DNA of 64,000 bases from Gaeumannomyces sp. JS-464 (GCA_002197995.1 NGZR01000001.1:6386001-6450000), one strand, 5' to 3'. Counted from the stretch's first letter, positions 23,165 through 35,195 are shown. A program made the numbers and translations. The notes: generated by a model not told the origin, from the letters alone.

Positions 23165-24729
23165 TATTGAGAGAAGATCAGGCGCCCGCGTGCCATGGGG
23201 CAAGCATATGTGGCCCTTTGTGTCTCCCGCAGTGCGTCGAGGACTGCACCACCCAAATGTATCCTGTGCTATCCTGCGATCCCTAAAGAGCCGCCTTGAA
23301 TTTATTTTGCATTTAGCCAACCTGGTCTCTCCTTATTAAACCAATTAACCTGTGTCCCCATCAGATGGTGGCGCTCATTTCTCGTATCCATACTTTCCTC
23401 TCTCCTTGTTTTGAGCCGGGGGCATCGAGCCAAAAACCTTAGCCGTTGCCTCCCCGCCTTGGCCTCCGATCTTGGCCGTTCACTACTGGATGTTTTTTTT
23501 TTCTTATATAGAATACTATTCGAAAACATTTTGTGCATCAAATTCTTCAGATACCATGATCCTTACCTTGTAACTATTGGCACTTCCCTGTTGAACAAGA
23601 GCTCATGTTCTATGTGTGCAACGTATGGGGACGGCTGTTAACCGGATTACCATTGACATGCAGCTGATTGATCCGCATTGGGCTTGAAAATGTGCTCTTA
23701 GAAGGCTTTTTGCTGCGAACACAGTTCGACACAGAAATCATTCTCGCCAGACGGCCTTAAAGCTCCGTCGCGTTGCCCAAGTTCTAGAAACATATATCCA
23801 TGGCTTCTACCCTCGAAGATAGAAAACATCGCATTGATAAATAGTTTATGAGTTATTTCTTGGTTTTGTTTTCTTCTACGTGAACTCAAGAATGATCCGA
23901 AAGCACTCGGCTGTCAATTTGTCTTCTCCTCACTCAAACCATGCCACTTTCAAGCAAGCATCACACCTACCGGCATCTTGGTTCTCTCCTCTGTGTCTTT
24001 TCATGAAAAACCAGATTCGCAGCGAATCTCTTTTATCATCAAACACTTCCTCAGAAGGGGTGATATATGGACAACCCCTTGGTGGCGTCGAGATGAAACT
24101 AAAAGTTTTATGGAAGTTTGCCTGTATGATTGCATGGAGGAACATGTGTAGAATATTACAGGGGATTTGGTGAAGGAAACATTTCATCTTACGTGCTGGG
24201 TACAAGTGACATGCCGTGACCGGCGGCTAGGGGAAAGAAAAGGAAAAGGGCAACAAAAGCAAGAACAAAGGCTTGGCCTCGAACGCCCCTATCAGCATGT
24301 TTCCCTGCACCTATGACGCAGCCAGAGCTTGAATCGCGGTACGTAGGCGCTCTGAGTAACTCTCCCAAGCAAGAGAATCTGTCCTGCTCTCTGACGTGAT
24401 CGAATCACCACACCGCCCATCGGAGACCAACCCAACCCCCAAGTGGCTGAGACGAGAACCATGCCGGCGGGGCACATGTTCGGAGAGGTATGCACCCCCG
24501 ACCGGGGGCCCGGGCCTTGTGGATATGGCAGCACACGAGCAGGGCGGATCGTGGGTGAGATATATAAAGGCGTTGCTTCGCCCCTCTATCTGATCGAGAA
24601 CCCCCCAAAGCCTAGCTGGATTACACGCGGCCAATTAGCAAGGCGAGCGCGTACATCTGCAGAAGAAACAGCGGCGTGCTTCAGTTCCCCTGAAGGTCAT
24701 CTCACTGCCTGGCAAGCGGCGTCACCACC
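23165..24729. other. Intergenic region; promoter of the DUR3-like gene
   Basis: No gene is supported. The region is AT-richer than its surroundings at 23300-24200. Its right end contains a TATA-like element at 24561-24567 upstream of the symporter gene. Confidence 0.5.
24561..24567 (+). promoter_or_regulatory. TATA-like element of the DUR3-like gene
   Basis: TATATAAAG-type sequence about 165 bp upstream of the ATG at 24730, in the correct orientation and at a plausible distance for a core promoter. Confidence 0.45.
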
Positions 24730-27459
24730 ATGTCGACGCCAGTCCTCCATCAAGGCTGGGGGTACGCCAAAGCTAACATCCCGGTTCTCCATTTCACCTG
24801 TCTAGTCCGATATCGTCCCTTGTGGAAGCATACACGCAAGTCTAACAGCAGGGCTTTCCTGCAGCTATGGCCTGATCATCAGTCTAGGAGTTCTCTTCGC
24901 GTAGGTAGCCCCCTTGAATCTCTGGCCTTTTGTCGGAAAGCCAAAAGCCAAAACGCTAACGTCATTGTCTCCTGCCCAGCGTATTCATGATAATTATCAC
25001 GTGGGCACTCAAGCGGTACAACTATGAGCTCCAGACGTCGGAAATATTCACAACGGCGGGCCGCACGCTCAAGTCGGGCCTGGTCGCATCTTCTATGCTC
25101 TCCACCTGGACCTGGGCTGCAACTCTGCTTCAAAGCTCTGCTGTTGCATACAAGTAGTGAGTTCAGCAATAAACGAACGCCTCAGCCTCTCTTCCTCTCA
25201 TAAAAATCGTCGTAATGCTTAGCTAAAGCTGACTTCGCATGTGCTCCAGTGGCGTGAGCGGCCCTGTCTGGTATGCCTCTGGCGCAACGGTTCAAATTGT
25301 GCTGTGAGTTATCAGCCTCCCACCCTATTTCCTTCCTTGTTTGATAATCATATCATATCTAATAATTACTCCTTTAATTAGCTTTGCAACTCTTGCTATC
25401 GAGCTCAAGAGAAGAGCCCCAAACGCCCACACTTGTGAGAGACGAGTTGCCTCGACTTGATTCCCTTTTCACACATACCGCATATGGCCGAGATGAGTAC
25501 TCGCTCACCTGTCTTAAAAAACAGTCCTTGAAGTCGTTAAAGCTCGTTACGGCCCGGTCACGCACGGAGTCTACATATTATTTTGCTGCTTCTGCAATAT
25601 CCTCGTCACGGCCATGCTCCGGAGGGTCCGCTGTCATCAACAACCTGACAGGGGCACCCACAACCGCAGCTGTCTTTCTCTTCCCGATCGGTAAGCAATC
25701 ACGCTTGAATACACTTCTCGAAGAGGACTCATCTAATGCTTTGGTTCACAATAATCAGGCGTCGTCGTGTACACTCTCTTTGGCGGCATCAATGCCACGT
25801 TCATCACTGACTACATAAACGCCCTCGTAATCCTCGTCATCATTTTCATCTTCGCCTTCACCGTCTACGCAACCAATGACATACTGGGCTCTCCAGGCCG
25901 CGTCTGGGAGATACTGACCGCGATCGCTGCCGAGAGACCCCTTGACGGTAACGCAGGGGGCAGTTATCTCACAATGCGGTCCCAAGGCGGAGCGGAATTC
26001 TTCATTATCAATATCGTTGGAAATTTTGGAACAGTCTTTCTCGACAACAGCTACTACAACAAGGCCATCGCAGCGTCTCCAGTCGACGCGCTACCGGGGT
26101 ATATCATGGGGTATGTGTGCGCCATCGAGCAAGGCCCGTTCCCCAAGCTCTCAAACTTCTGGCCATCGCGTACTTGAGGCTGATCATGGGCGCTCCAACC
26201 AAATAGGGGCATTAGTTGGTTCGCCATGCCATGGCTCACGGCAACGACGATGGGCCTGGCTGGCCTGGCTCTGGAAAAGTACGAAGTTTGGCCCACATAC
26301 CCGAACCGACTCGACCCTGCCGACGTTGACGCTGGCCTTGTGCTGCCCACGGCCGCAGTGGCCCTGCTAGGGCAGGGAGGCGCCATTGCGACCTTGATCC
26401 TGGCCTTCATGGCCATCATGAGCACGTACTCGTCCGAGCTCATTGCCGTCTCGTCCATCTGCACCTACGACATTTACAAGACATACATCAACCCTGGACC
26501 GACAGGCAAGCAGCTGATGCGCATTAACTATATCGGCATGGTATCGTTTGCGCTGTTTATGGCAGGGTTTGCCACCGCGCTGTACTTCATCGGTATTTCG
26601 ATGGGGTACTTGTACATTATGATGGGCGTGATCATTTCGGCGGCGGTCCTACCCGCGACTTTGACGCTCATGTGGTCAGGCCAGCCGTGGGCAGCGGCCA
26701 CGTTCAGCCCCATCCTCGGGTTCGTCTGCTCCATGACGGCCTGGCTCGTCACAGCCAAGGTCGGGTACGGCGAGCTCTCGGTGGCGGCTACTGGTGCCAA
26801 CAAGCCCATGCTGGCGGGCAACGTCGTGTCGCTGCTGGCGCCAGTGCTCTTCATCCCGCTTCTGACCTACATCCCGCCCTTCAAGCCCCAGAACTACGAC
26901 GGGCAGAGCATGCTCAACATCGGGAAGGGCGACGACCGCGAGTTCGCCGAGCAGGCGCATCTGGATCCCGAGGTTGTGCTTGGCGGACAAGCCCAGCGAG
27001 AGGAGGAGCAGCTGGCCCAGGAGCAGGCCAAGCTGACCAAGGCCGCGAAGATCGGCCGGTGGCTGACCCTCGCGCTGACTCTGGCGCTACTCGTGCTGTG
27101 GCCCATGCCCATGTTTGGCAGTGGGTACGTCTTTAGCAAGGAGGTACGGCTTTGATGTTTCTCCGTTCATCCCGGTCTTTCGTATGCACTGGTGCCCTAG
27201 CTAACTATATGCTCTTCGGCGCCCTCAGTTCTTCACCGGCTGGGTTGTCGTAGGTATCATCTGGCTCTTCGCCTCGGTGGCTATGGTTGTCTTCCTCCCC
27301 GTCTTCGGATCTCGGTCGACAATTGTGCGGACTACCAGGGTGATGTTTAAGGATCTGTTCGGGAGCGGGGTTCGTTCGAAACCTGTCAGCGAGGGTCAAG
27401 TAGTGTCTGGAGATGCCACACCGCCCAATGCGTCTGAGAAGCCGGGAGGCAAGGAGTAA
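24730..27459 (+). CDS. DUR3: DUR3-like urea/polyamine sodium-solute symporter family transporter, one frameshift
   Basis: Nine exons: 24730-24761, 24865-24900, 24980-25156, 25250-25303, 25382-25434, 25525-25690, 25759-26110, 26207-27143, 27229-27459. Joined, they read as a ~680-residue SSS-family plasma-membrane protein with about 15 helices. Hallmarks are [131 protein letters not shown] and [19 protein letters not shown]3 imports urea and polyamines with protons or sodium and is nitrogen-regulated. Exon 6 has one defect: at 25614-25622 the frame breaks between NILVTAML and GGSAVINN. This fits loss of five bases where relatives have an extra Leu-Thr, or gain of one. Everything else is intact. 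Confidence 0.85.
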
Positions 27460-28405
27460 AGGGTATCCGATGCCATAGGTGGTGGGGGTGGAGAAGTTGC
27501 AGCAACGCATGTTGTTCCGGGCAGTCCATTGGGGGCATAGCCTTCTGGGCAGAGTGAGTTCTGCCCGCGCGTGCTGGAACGATCATGGGACATAACTCAA
27601 TCTGCTCTGGTGTGTTTGCGTATTTGCGGCTCCGAATTATTAGCATCAAAGTTTCTCAGCCTCGAGCGAGTCTAGCCACCATTCCTCCATGGGCATGGCG
27701 AATTGGGGGGGGGACTATCGGATCCGTAACCCGCCGGTGCCCTGAGATCAACAGGAGCTTTGCCGTTCCGCAATTTAGGAGATGGCGCTGAGCGGCGACG
27801 GAGCATTATCTCCATGGTCTCCTCGCAGGCGACAGGAACAAGCGGCCCGGGTCGACGGGATCTTTGCCATCACTCTACGGGTCTCGGCTAGCCTTTTGCT
27901 GAACCGTTCAGTGTGGGTGTTGCATCGGCCCAGATATGGTCGGTGTCGAGGGTGGGCGCCATGTCGTCGAGCCAAACACGCTGAGGCGTCGCAGCAATCT
28001 ACTGTGCGCTGGTTCGGGTCCTGGCATGTCTCTCGAGCCAAACAATGGCTCGCCTCTTTGTCGGCTGCCAGCCCGTCCCCACATTTCTCGGGGGTGCCAT
28101 CCGCCCGGCAAAAAGCCTCCAACAAGCCCACAGTCTGGTTCTCTTCCCAGCGAGCAGCCCCCAACTCTGATCAGCCTGCAGTTACTGACCCCAACCGACC
28201 AAGACTGGGCGAGCCACAGACCGCGCCATCGATATTCTCCGCATGCGTCCCTCGCTCTTGGCTGCAGAACACCCCGAAAGAACTGCCATAACTACATGTA
28301 CCTTGTCCCCTGGCGGGCGCATCAGGCGGGAGGAATCCTCCTACCCTCCCCACTTGGATGCCCATCCGACGTGGCCCTGCCCGGGACAAGCCGTCGGCAA
28401 ACAGG

Positions 28406-29140
28406 TCACACTGCCCATATTGCCGGCTGATTCGAGTCGGAGCGTCCTGGCCGGCCTTTACTGAACCAGCAGGAGTTGTGTCGCTCTCCCTCGGTCGCCC
28501 TTGTTGATTCTAGGACCGCAGCCGAACGACACACCTCCGGAACGGCGCTCCCGATCATATCAGCATCCGATCTCCGGCCTCGACAAAGGTTGTTGTCTAG
28601 CCCCCGAGCGCCGGAAGGCACACCGGCGCTTTTGCGAGGCGAGCCCGTTCGCAATGCTTGCTTTTTTGTAGCCCTGCCCAGCACAGTTCGTCTCATGCTC
28701 CTCGCGAAGGCTTCTAGCCGCAGACGATGGCAACAGAAATCTCCCCTACAGGACTTTAGCCGGTCAGCCCGCGGCCGCAAGCACCTTGTCCGAGCGCCGA
28801 GCTCCTGATAGTTGTACATCACTTGGCCGAGCCCTTGGCTTAGGTCCGTGTCTTGGTCCCACAAATCGCCGCCGTCTTGGCCGAGGATCGCATCGGTGAG
28901 GCCAGGCGTGTTTGCCGCTGTAGGACTTTGTCCCCCCGCTGACAAGACCTTGGCTGACTGTTCGATAGATGAATCTTTATAGGGCTCCCACATCTTCACC
29001 CTCAGGAAGGCCATGATGAATGCCCCATGACCGGTACTCACGACGGCGCCAAGGATGAGCAGTGCCGCGACAGGCGGCGATGGGCTTGGTCCTCCTCGAT
29101 CTCTGATAGTCCGGCCCGCCATCAAATTTTCATTAGACAT
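28406..29140 (-). CDS. Doubtful ORF with one hydrophobic segment
   Basis: An ATG-initiated frame of 244 codons divergent from the GH7 gene. Residues ~20-45 form one strongly hydrophobic stretch (VAALLILGAVVSTGHGAFIMAF), which could be a membrane span. The rest lacks recognisable domains and has mixed charged and Arg-rich composition typical of random open frames in GC-rich DNA. No family recognised. Kept only because of the hydrophobic segment and the position opposite a promoter. Confidence 0.2.
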   Translation of the reverse strand: MSNENLMAGRTIRDRGGPSPSPPVAALLILGAVVSTGHGAFIMAFLRVKMWEPYKDSSIEQSAKVLSAGGQSPTAANTPGLTDAILGQDGGDLWDQDTDLSQGLGQVMYNYQELGARTRCLRPRADRLKSCRGDFCCHRLRLEAFARSMRRTVLGRATKKQALRTGSPRKSAGVPSGARGLDNNLCRGRRSDADMIGSAVPEVCRSAAVLESTRATEGERHNSCWFSKGRPGRSDSNQPAIWAV

Positions 29141-29530
29141 GCCCCATGTGAGCCAGGCTGGGCATCCACATTGCCCCTCGCGCCTCTCCTGCCGACAGTG
29201 TCTGGAGGACGCGATGAGCGCCGAGGAATTGAAGCGGGGCGGCGTCCCCAGGGGTCATTTGTGAGGCCAAGCAACATCGCGCCCTCTGCCGCCATTCCGC
29301 GCGAGTGGGACAAATCGACCGCCTCCTTGGTGTTTTCGTTCGACTCTTGGCCTGCTACGGATGTCGGGAGGCACCCATGCCTCCTTTCGGCATCAGTCTC
29401 TCCGTCATGCGAATAGAGAGGTGCAAGAGGACAGGGAGCGGAGGGAGAACTGGTTGTTGAAGCCTTGGTGTAGGCGACAAAGTGTGGCGTCGCGGTGGTG
29501 CCCATCAGGGTCGTCGACCGGTTCCGGGCA

Positions 29531-29537
29531 TATAAAA
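29531..29537 (+). promoter_or_regulatory. TATA box of the GH7 cellobiohydrolase gene
   Basis: TATAAAA 136 bp upstream of the ATG at 29667, in the right orientation. Highly expressed fungal cellulase genes typically have such a TATA box. Confidence 0.55.
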
Positions 29538-29666
29538 CATCGGGTCTAGCCTGGCCGTTCAATGTCGGGTCATCACACCACTCGTGTCTCCCACCGACAG
29601 ACAACGAGCTCTGCAGCAGCTCACTCGCCAGCACTCCTTAAGCCCGAACTTGCTCTACTGCCCAAC

Positions 29667-31162
29667 ATGAAGCGCTCGCTTTGCGCCTCCCTCTCCATGC
29701 TGGCCGCTGCCGTCGGCCAGCAGGTTGGTAAGGAGACGTCGGAAACGCATCCCCGGATGACCTGGCAGAAGTGCACGGCTACAGGGTCGTGCACAAACGT
29801 CAACGGAGAGGTCACCATCGATGCCAACTGGCGTTGGGTGCACGACACCGGTGGCTACACCAACTGCTACGAAGGCAACTCCTGGAACACGGAGATCTGC
29901 AGCACCAACGCCGACTGCGCCAAGAAGTGCGCTGTCGAGGGTGTCAACTACAGCCAGACCTACGGCGTGTCGACGAGCGGCAATGCTTTGACGCTCAAAT
30001 TTGTTCAGAAGCACGAGTACGGAACGAACGTCGGGTCGCGCATGTATTTGATGAACGGCGCCTCCAAGTACCAGATGTTCACCCTGATGAACAACGAGTT
30101 CGCCTTTGACGTCGACCTTTCCACCGTTGGCTGCGGTCTTAACAGCGCCCTGTACTTTGTCGCGATGAAGGAAGACGGTGTAAGATTATACTCCTCTCCT
30201 GCTTGTATCACACTTCACACCGCCGAGACTGACGCCATTCCATCCTGTAGGGTATGTCTTCCCAGCCGAACAACAAGGCAGGAGCCAAGTACGGAACCGG
30301 CTACTGTGATGCCCAGTGCGCCCGTGACCTCAAGTTCGTCGGTGGCCAGGCCAACATCGAGGGCTGGCGGCCGTCCGACTCGGACGAGAACGCGGGCGTG
30401 GGCCGGCTGGGCGCGTGCTGCGCCGAGATCGACATCTGGGAGTCCAACAGCCAGGCATTCGCCTTCACGCCGCACCCGTGCGAGAACAACAACTACCACG
30501 TGTGCGAGGACCGCAACTGCGGCGGCACCTACTCGGAGGACCGCTTCGCCGGCGGCTGCGACGCCAACGGCTGCGACTTCAACCCCTATCGGATGGGAAA
30601 TCCGGACTTTTACGGCCCCGGCAAGACCATCGACACCAAGAAGAAGTTCACCGTCATCTCGCGCTTCCAGCCCGGCCGCCAGTACCAGATCCTGGTCCAG
30701 GACGGCCGCACCTACGAGGTCCCGGGAGCCAAGTTCGACGGCATCCCCGGCGAGAACGCCCACCTCACCCCCGAGTTCTGCGAGGCCCAGTTCCGCGTCT
30801 TTAACGACCGCGACCGGTTCAACGAGGTCGGCGGCTTCACGCAGCTCGACGCCGCCGTCCGCATCCCCATGGTTCTGGTCATGTCCATCTGGGCCGATGT
30901 ATGTTTCTTTTCTCAGTGTCTACTAGCGCTAAACCCGAGCCTTCATAGCTGACCTGTATCTCCTTGATCACAGCACCACTCCAACATGCTCTGGCTCGAC
31001 TCCATCTACCCGCCTGAGAAGGAGGGCCAGCCCGGCGCTGCTCGTGGCCCTTGCCCCCAGGACTCGGGCGTCCCGGACCAGGTCGTTTCGGAGCAGGCCA
31101 ACTCCAAGGTCATCTGGTCCAACGTCCGTTTCGGCCCCATTGGAAGCACCCACCGGGTCTGA
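29667..31162 (+). CDS. GH7 cellobiohydrolase, secreted, no cellulose-binding module
   Basis: Three exons (29667-30179, 30251-30898, 30974-31162) give 449 residues. Signal peptide MKRSLCASLSMLAAAVGQ is followed directly by the GH7 catalytic domain: GKETSETHPRMTWQKC, NWRWVHDTGGYTNCYEGNSW, FDVDLSTVGCGLNSALYFV, AGAKYGTGYCDAQCARDLKF and WLDSIYPPEKEGQPGAARG. The catalytic motif E-x-D-x-x-E is intact in EIDIWESN (nucleophile and acid/base glutamates). The protein stops at FGPIGSTHRV, exactly where the catalytic domain of the family ends, so linker and CBM1 are absent. GH7 cellobiohydrolases work processively from the reducing end of cellulose chains. Tunnel-loop sequences (GGCDANGCDFNPYRMGN) favour cellobiohydrolase over endoglucanase. 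CreA-like sites upstream suggest glucose repression. Confidence 0.95.
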
Positions 31163-32412
31163 GGAGGGTCTCCAAATCGGCCGAGCCCGCCGACGCACGT
31201 CGGCGATGGCAGCCAGGGGCCTCACCCTCGGCTTCTGTCTTGCATCAGCCTCCCGAGCACTAAAAAAATTGGGTAAATAACACCGCTTTCTGTACATATT
31301 AGGACGATTTGCTTTCTCGATCCTTCACTATCCGTAGCTTCAATAGCAGACTAGCAACTTCATCCTGAGGCTATTATGCACATGCATGAACCAAAATTCG
31401 GCATCCGCCATTACGAATTTTCAGTATTTCCTTGTCTAAAAACACCACGTGAGGAGCTTCTATGCCCGTTCTATGAAGATATAAAGGCACAGCTGGGTAT
31501 TGCGGGGAGAAAGCGTTGTCGGCCACGTCATGTGCTTGTTTCGTCTGTGGGCATGTTTCCCTCTCGCCGCATTCAATCTATCAGACACCAGTCTCAAGGC
31601 ACCGTGCCTGCAAGGGCTTCAGATAAACCTGCACAGACAGCTCTGTCACTGGGAAACTGGTTCGACAGTGTAGATGCGGAGCGGGGCTGTCAAGTCCACG
31701 AAATTATTGGTTGATACCGACTCGCGGCAACTGACGTGTATAGTGCTGCCGACACCCCTAAAATCTTGTCGGCGCCTTAGGGGCACCCTTCAGGATCGGC
31801 TTCTGGGTTTGCTACGGAGCCCTACGAACGATAATGGCTGCTGGTATAGTTAGCTCGGCACATATTGATTTGGGCGGGCCATATTCACTAGCACCACGAT
31901 CCATAGGCGAGTACCAGGGCCGATACGACAACGCCGTCTTCCTGGCTCGGGTGGCACCTGCACGCGCTCGAGAGCGTGCCCATGTTCGACGACGAGTGCT
32001 GGAAGTACGAGGGCAGCCTGGCCAGCCCGCCTGCGGCGAGGGCGTCCGCTGGTTCATGGCGGAGGGCGTCATGTTTCAACAGCGTCAAGCAGATGCAGGT
32101 TATATTGGCCGTCAGCACGTACAGCACGCGGGCGGAGCAGGATGTGTGGACGCATAGCATAAACGCGCGAGGGGAGCCGGCGGGTGGTTGGGCCGATGGG
32201 AGTGTTCCAATATATCGCAATATATCGGTGCGATTATGTTTCGGTCAAGGAAAAGCAAGCAAGCGAACAAAAGAGATAACCTATTCAACCAGGTGAACAA
32301 CGCGAGACCAGTCTATGTTAACACCCTCGCTCATGCAGATTCCCTAATCCCACAAAAGAACAACCTTCCGGCTAGCCTTTCCAAGTATACGGCACGGCTT
32401 GCTGCCCCTTTT
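31163..32412. other. Intergenic region between convergent genes
   Basis: 3' flanks of the GH7 gene and of the minus-strand b5-reductase fusion. Around 31890-32100 the plus strand shows short protein-like pieces (GWHLHALESVPMFDDECWKYEGSLA) that change frame. These could be a fragment of a lost gene, but no family was recognised. Confidence 0.4.
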
Positions 32413-33930
32413 CTAGAAGCAAAAGACCTGATCATTCATCTTGGAGCTCGCCCCAGGCTTCTCGAATCCCAGCTCGACAAGCAGCTTCTTGGCGGCGTTC
32501 ACCATGCCGGGAGGTCCGCACAGCATGACCTTGGAGTCTGGCGTGGGCGTCGGCATCCTCTCGGCCAACACGTCTCGCGTAACGTAGCCGGCGCCGTACT
32601 CCCAATCGGCGGGCGGCTGGTCCAGGAGGTAGTACAGCTTGAGGTTCTTGGGGTAGCGGCGCGCAAAGGCCTCGAGCTGGTCACGCAGGAGAATGTCGGC
32701 CTCAGTGCGATTCGCATACACCAGGCTGACCTGGGTCGTGTCCCAGGGGTCCTCGCAGATGGCGCGGATCAGCTGGTACATGGGAGTGATGCCCGTGCCG
32801 CCGGCGACCATGCCGATGCGGCGGGCGAGGCCGCGCCGGTAGCGCATCGCGCCCTTGGGCCCGCGGAACTGCACCTCGTCGCCCACCTCGAGGTTCGCGA
32901 GGTACTTGCCCGTCAGCAGGCCGTCCGGGTAGCAGCGCACGACGAGCTCGAGGACGCCGCGGTCCGAGTTGTTAGAGGTCGGCGTGTAGGACCGCGACAC
33001 GGCCTGGCCGTCCACCACAGCGCGGATCGAGACGTGCTGGCCGATCGGGAGGCCCAGGACCGTCATCTTGGCGGGCAGCGCAAAGACGAAGCGGTATACT
33101 CCCGGCGCGAGGAGCTCCTTAGTCACCAGGGGTAGCGTGTGGTACGTCGTCGCGTCCAGCCAGCCCCTCTGAAGCAGCGGGTTCGGCTTGGCGGCGCTGG
33201 TCGCCTTGATGCGCGGCGGGTACCGCCCAAGGCCGCTCTCGAAGTGTATGATCTGGGAGGCTTTCTGCGCCGCGAGGCCGCCGGCAATGGCGAAAATCGC
33301 CGACGCCAAAGCGAAGCCCCCGAGAAAGCCCGGTCCGCCGCCGTTGCGTGACGGAGATGGTGATGGGAAAGCCAGCCAAGGAAGCAGGGAGCGGCTGAGG
33401 CTCGCGACGACAGAGGCTTCGTCTAGTGCTGGGATAACACGAACTGCTTGTGTGATGGCGACCACGCCCGCGACTGCGGCTGTTGCGGCTACTGCTTTTG
33501 ATCCTAGACTTCTTCCCCTGCCGCCTCCGGAGCTTGGAGATTCGGCGGGCGCTCTCACAGCGACGCGGACTTGCTTTGGGGCTGGTTTCCTAGAAGCGCC
33601 GCCTTTCAATTTGCCGACGCGAAAGGAGGCCATGATCTCAGAGGCATCCTCAGAGTGGCCTGCACTGTCGAAAGCTTCGCTGGCATCTTGCCCTGCGGCT
33701 TCGATGAGAACATCCGCGCCACCCGGGTGATCATGGACGTATTTTGTGACATCGTAGACTATAGTCGAGGCAACAAGTTAGCTAGATGCGCGAGGAACCC
33801 TGGGGCAAAAACGCCCAGGCGGTATAGACGGATTGGACATGCCTTGGCCGTGGATCACCATCCAACAGTTGTCGCCATCTTTGTGGGCCGCCACATCTTT
33901 GAAGCTGTATTCAACGTCTTCTGCCGACAT
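32413..33930 (-). CDS. Cytochrome b5 / NADH-cytochrome b5 reductase fusion
   Basis: Two exons (33930-33843 and 33758-32413) give 477 residues. The N-terminal cytochrome b5 domain reads YSFKDVAAHKDGDNCWMVIHGQ, then VYDVTKYVHDHPGGADVLIEAAGQDASEAFDSAGHSEDA, with both haem-binding histidines (HPGG and AGHS). A hydrophobic region follows (AVAATAAVAGVVAITQAV; FLGGFALASAIFAIAGGLAA), then a complete FAD/NADH reductase: RSYTPTS flavin motif, GKYLANLEVGDEVQFRGPKG, GGTGITPMYQ and CGPPGM pyridine-nucleotide motifs, ending NDQVFCF. It would pass electrons from NADH through FAD to its own b5 haem, for lipid desaturation or sterol and P450 reactions at the ER. The intron (33842-33759) begins GCATGT after CAAG, so it appears to be a second GC-AG intron; a GT donor would break the b5 domain. 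Confidence 0.9.
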
Positions 33931-35195
33931 GGTGCTTATTCTCAATGTGGCCGGTGTGAGGAAGGGTATTCTGGAGCTGCCTCAGTTTCTCGAGCAGGAA
34001 TCGAGTATACTAGCTAGGCCAAATAGTATAGCGCCAGCTGCTTGTGGTCCCGCGACGTCTCCTTTTCTCGACACAAGTCGACAAGGGCGCGAGACAGCGA
34101 CTAGTTGGTAATTTATTCATCAATGCCTGCTCGACACCAGCTCGTCACGAACGGCATGTCGGCCGGGAGCTGGAATGGCCGTTGCAGGCCCGAGGTGCCG
34201 AGGCTCATGATCCACGGCGTCTCCGAGCGACTGGGCGCCCGTCTCGCCTCGGTCGAGCCCCCGACTGGAGCATTTTGGGTTGAGGGTCCATCGACTCCTT
34301 GGATGTGGTTCTGGAAAAGGAGCAAGACGCATGGAAAGGGGCGCGTAAAAATGGAACCGCATCAGTAAGCTCGGAAACAACCGGTAGCTCGAAGCGGTGG
34401 GGCGTTTCTTGCTGAAAGGACGAATGGGACGGCGAGAAGAGGGCAACCGATTGAAAAAATGCAAAAAGACCTGCTATGCTGCATTGGAATACCACAAATT
34501 CATGCTGCAGGCCCACTCCCCTGTCTGCGGCTCTGCTAGGGTGCCTGCCGGCACGAGCACGTTGGGATCCACCCTGCGGCCGAGGCTTGTCACTTCAATG
34601 TGTGCCACCACCCCTTCCTGCTGGCAATTTTTTCCTCTTGACGCGACCCCATTCGCCAGCCCGTCGGCCCATCCGCTGGGCCCTTGGACAAGCAATCTCT
34701 GCCGCTGATCCCGGGCCTTGTTTTCCGGCATCACACCCTCGAAAGTCCCACCTCGCCTTCGCCTCTGGACGCCGCCGGGGCGCCGGTAAGATTTTCAGCT
34801 CCCCTTTTTTCCTCTTCCTCCCGTCCCACCCGAGCCGACTGCCTCGGCAAGACTGCAAACGAGCAGTTCCCTGGATTGCATGGTTGACACTGCGGGCTTG
34901 CCGGAAGGCGGCGCCGAGCATCGACTTGATTAGAGCATGACGGAATGCCGAGAAGCGCTAGCTCCGCGTCACTGCAGAGGGCGATGATATATATCGAGGG
35001 GATGGGCATGCTGGCCAAGGGGTTGTCCTGTCATGTCGGTTTTTGCCCTGCTGACTCGTCTTAGACCGCAGCCCACGCGGGTTATAATCCAAAGCATCAC
35101 ACCTTGAATACCTGCCTTACTAAGTGCCTAATTTTAGTTCTTCTGTCACCTTGTTTCTGGGCTTTGGCTGGCAGATAACCTCGCCCATCGCCGCC
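33931..35195. other. Intergenic region between divergent genes
   Basis: No gene is supported. It should hold the promoters of the b5-reductase fusion (left) and of the P450 gene (right). A TATATATA-like tract lies near 34987-34994, about 205 bp before the P450 ATG. Confidence 0.5.

Larger units (their letters stand above)
27460..29666. other. Intergenic region and GH7 promoter
   Basis: Mostly without supported genes. A minus-strand frame starting at an ATG at 29140 reads through one hydrophobic segment (VAALLILGAVVSTGHGAFIMAFL). It then becomes featureless down to 28406, so it may be a small membrane protein or nothing. The right end is the promoter of the GH7 gene: a TATA box at 29531 and sequences fitting the CreA/CRE-1 consensus SYGGRG near 29234 and, on the other strand, near 29247. 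Confidence 0.45.

Noticed and set aside
32188..33135. 315-codon plus-strand frame over the b5 reductase
   Set aside because: Shadow of the reductase coding strand; no start context or domain.
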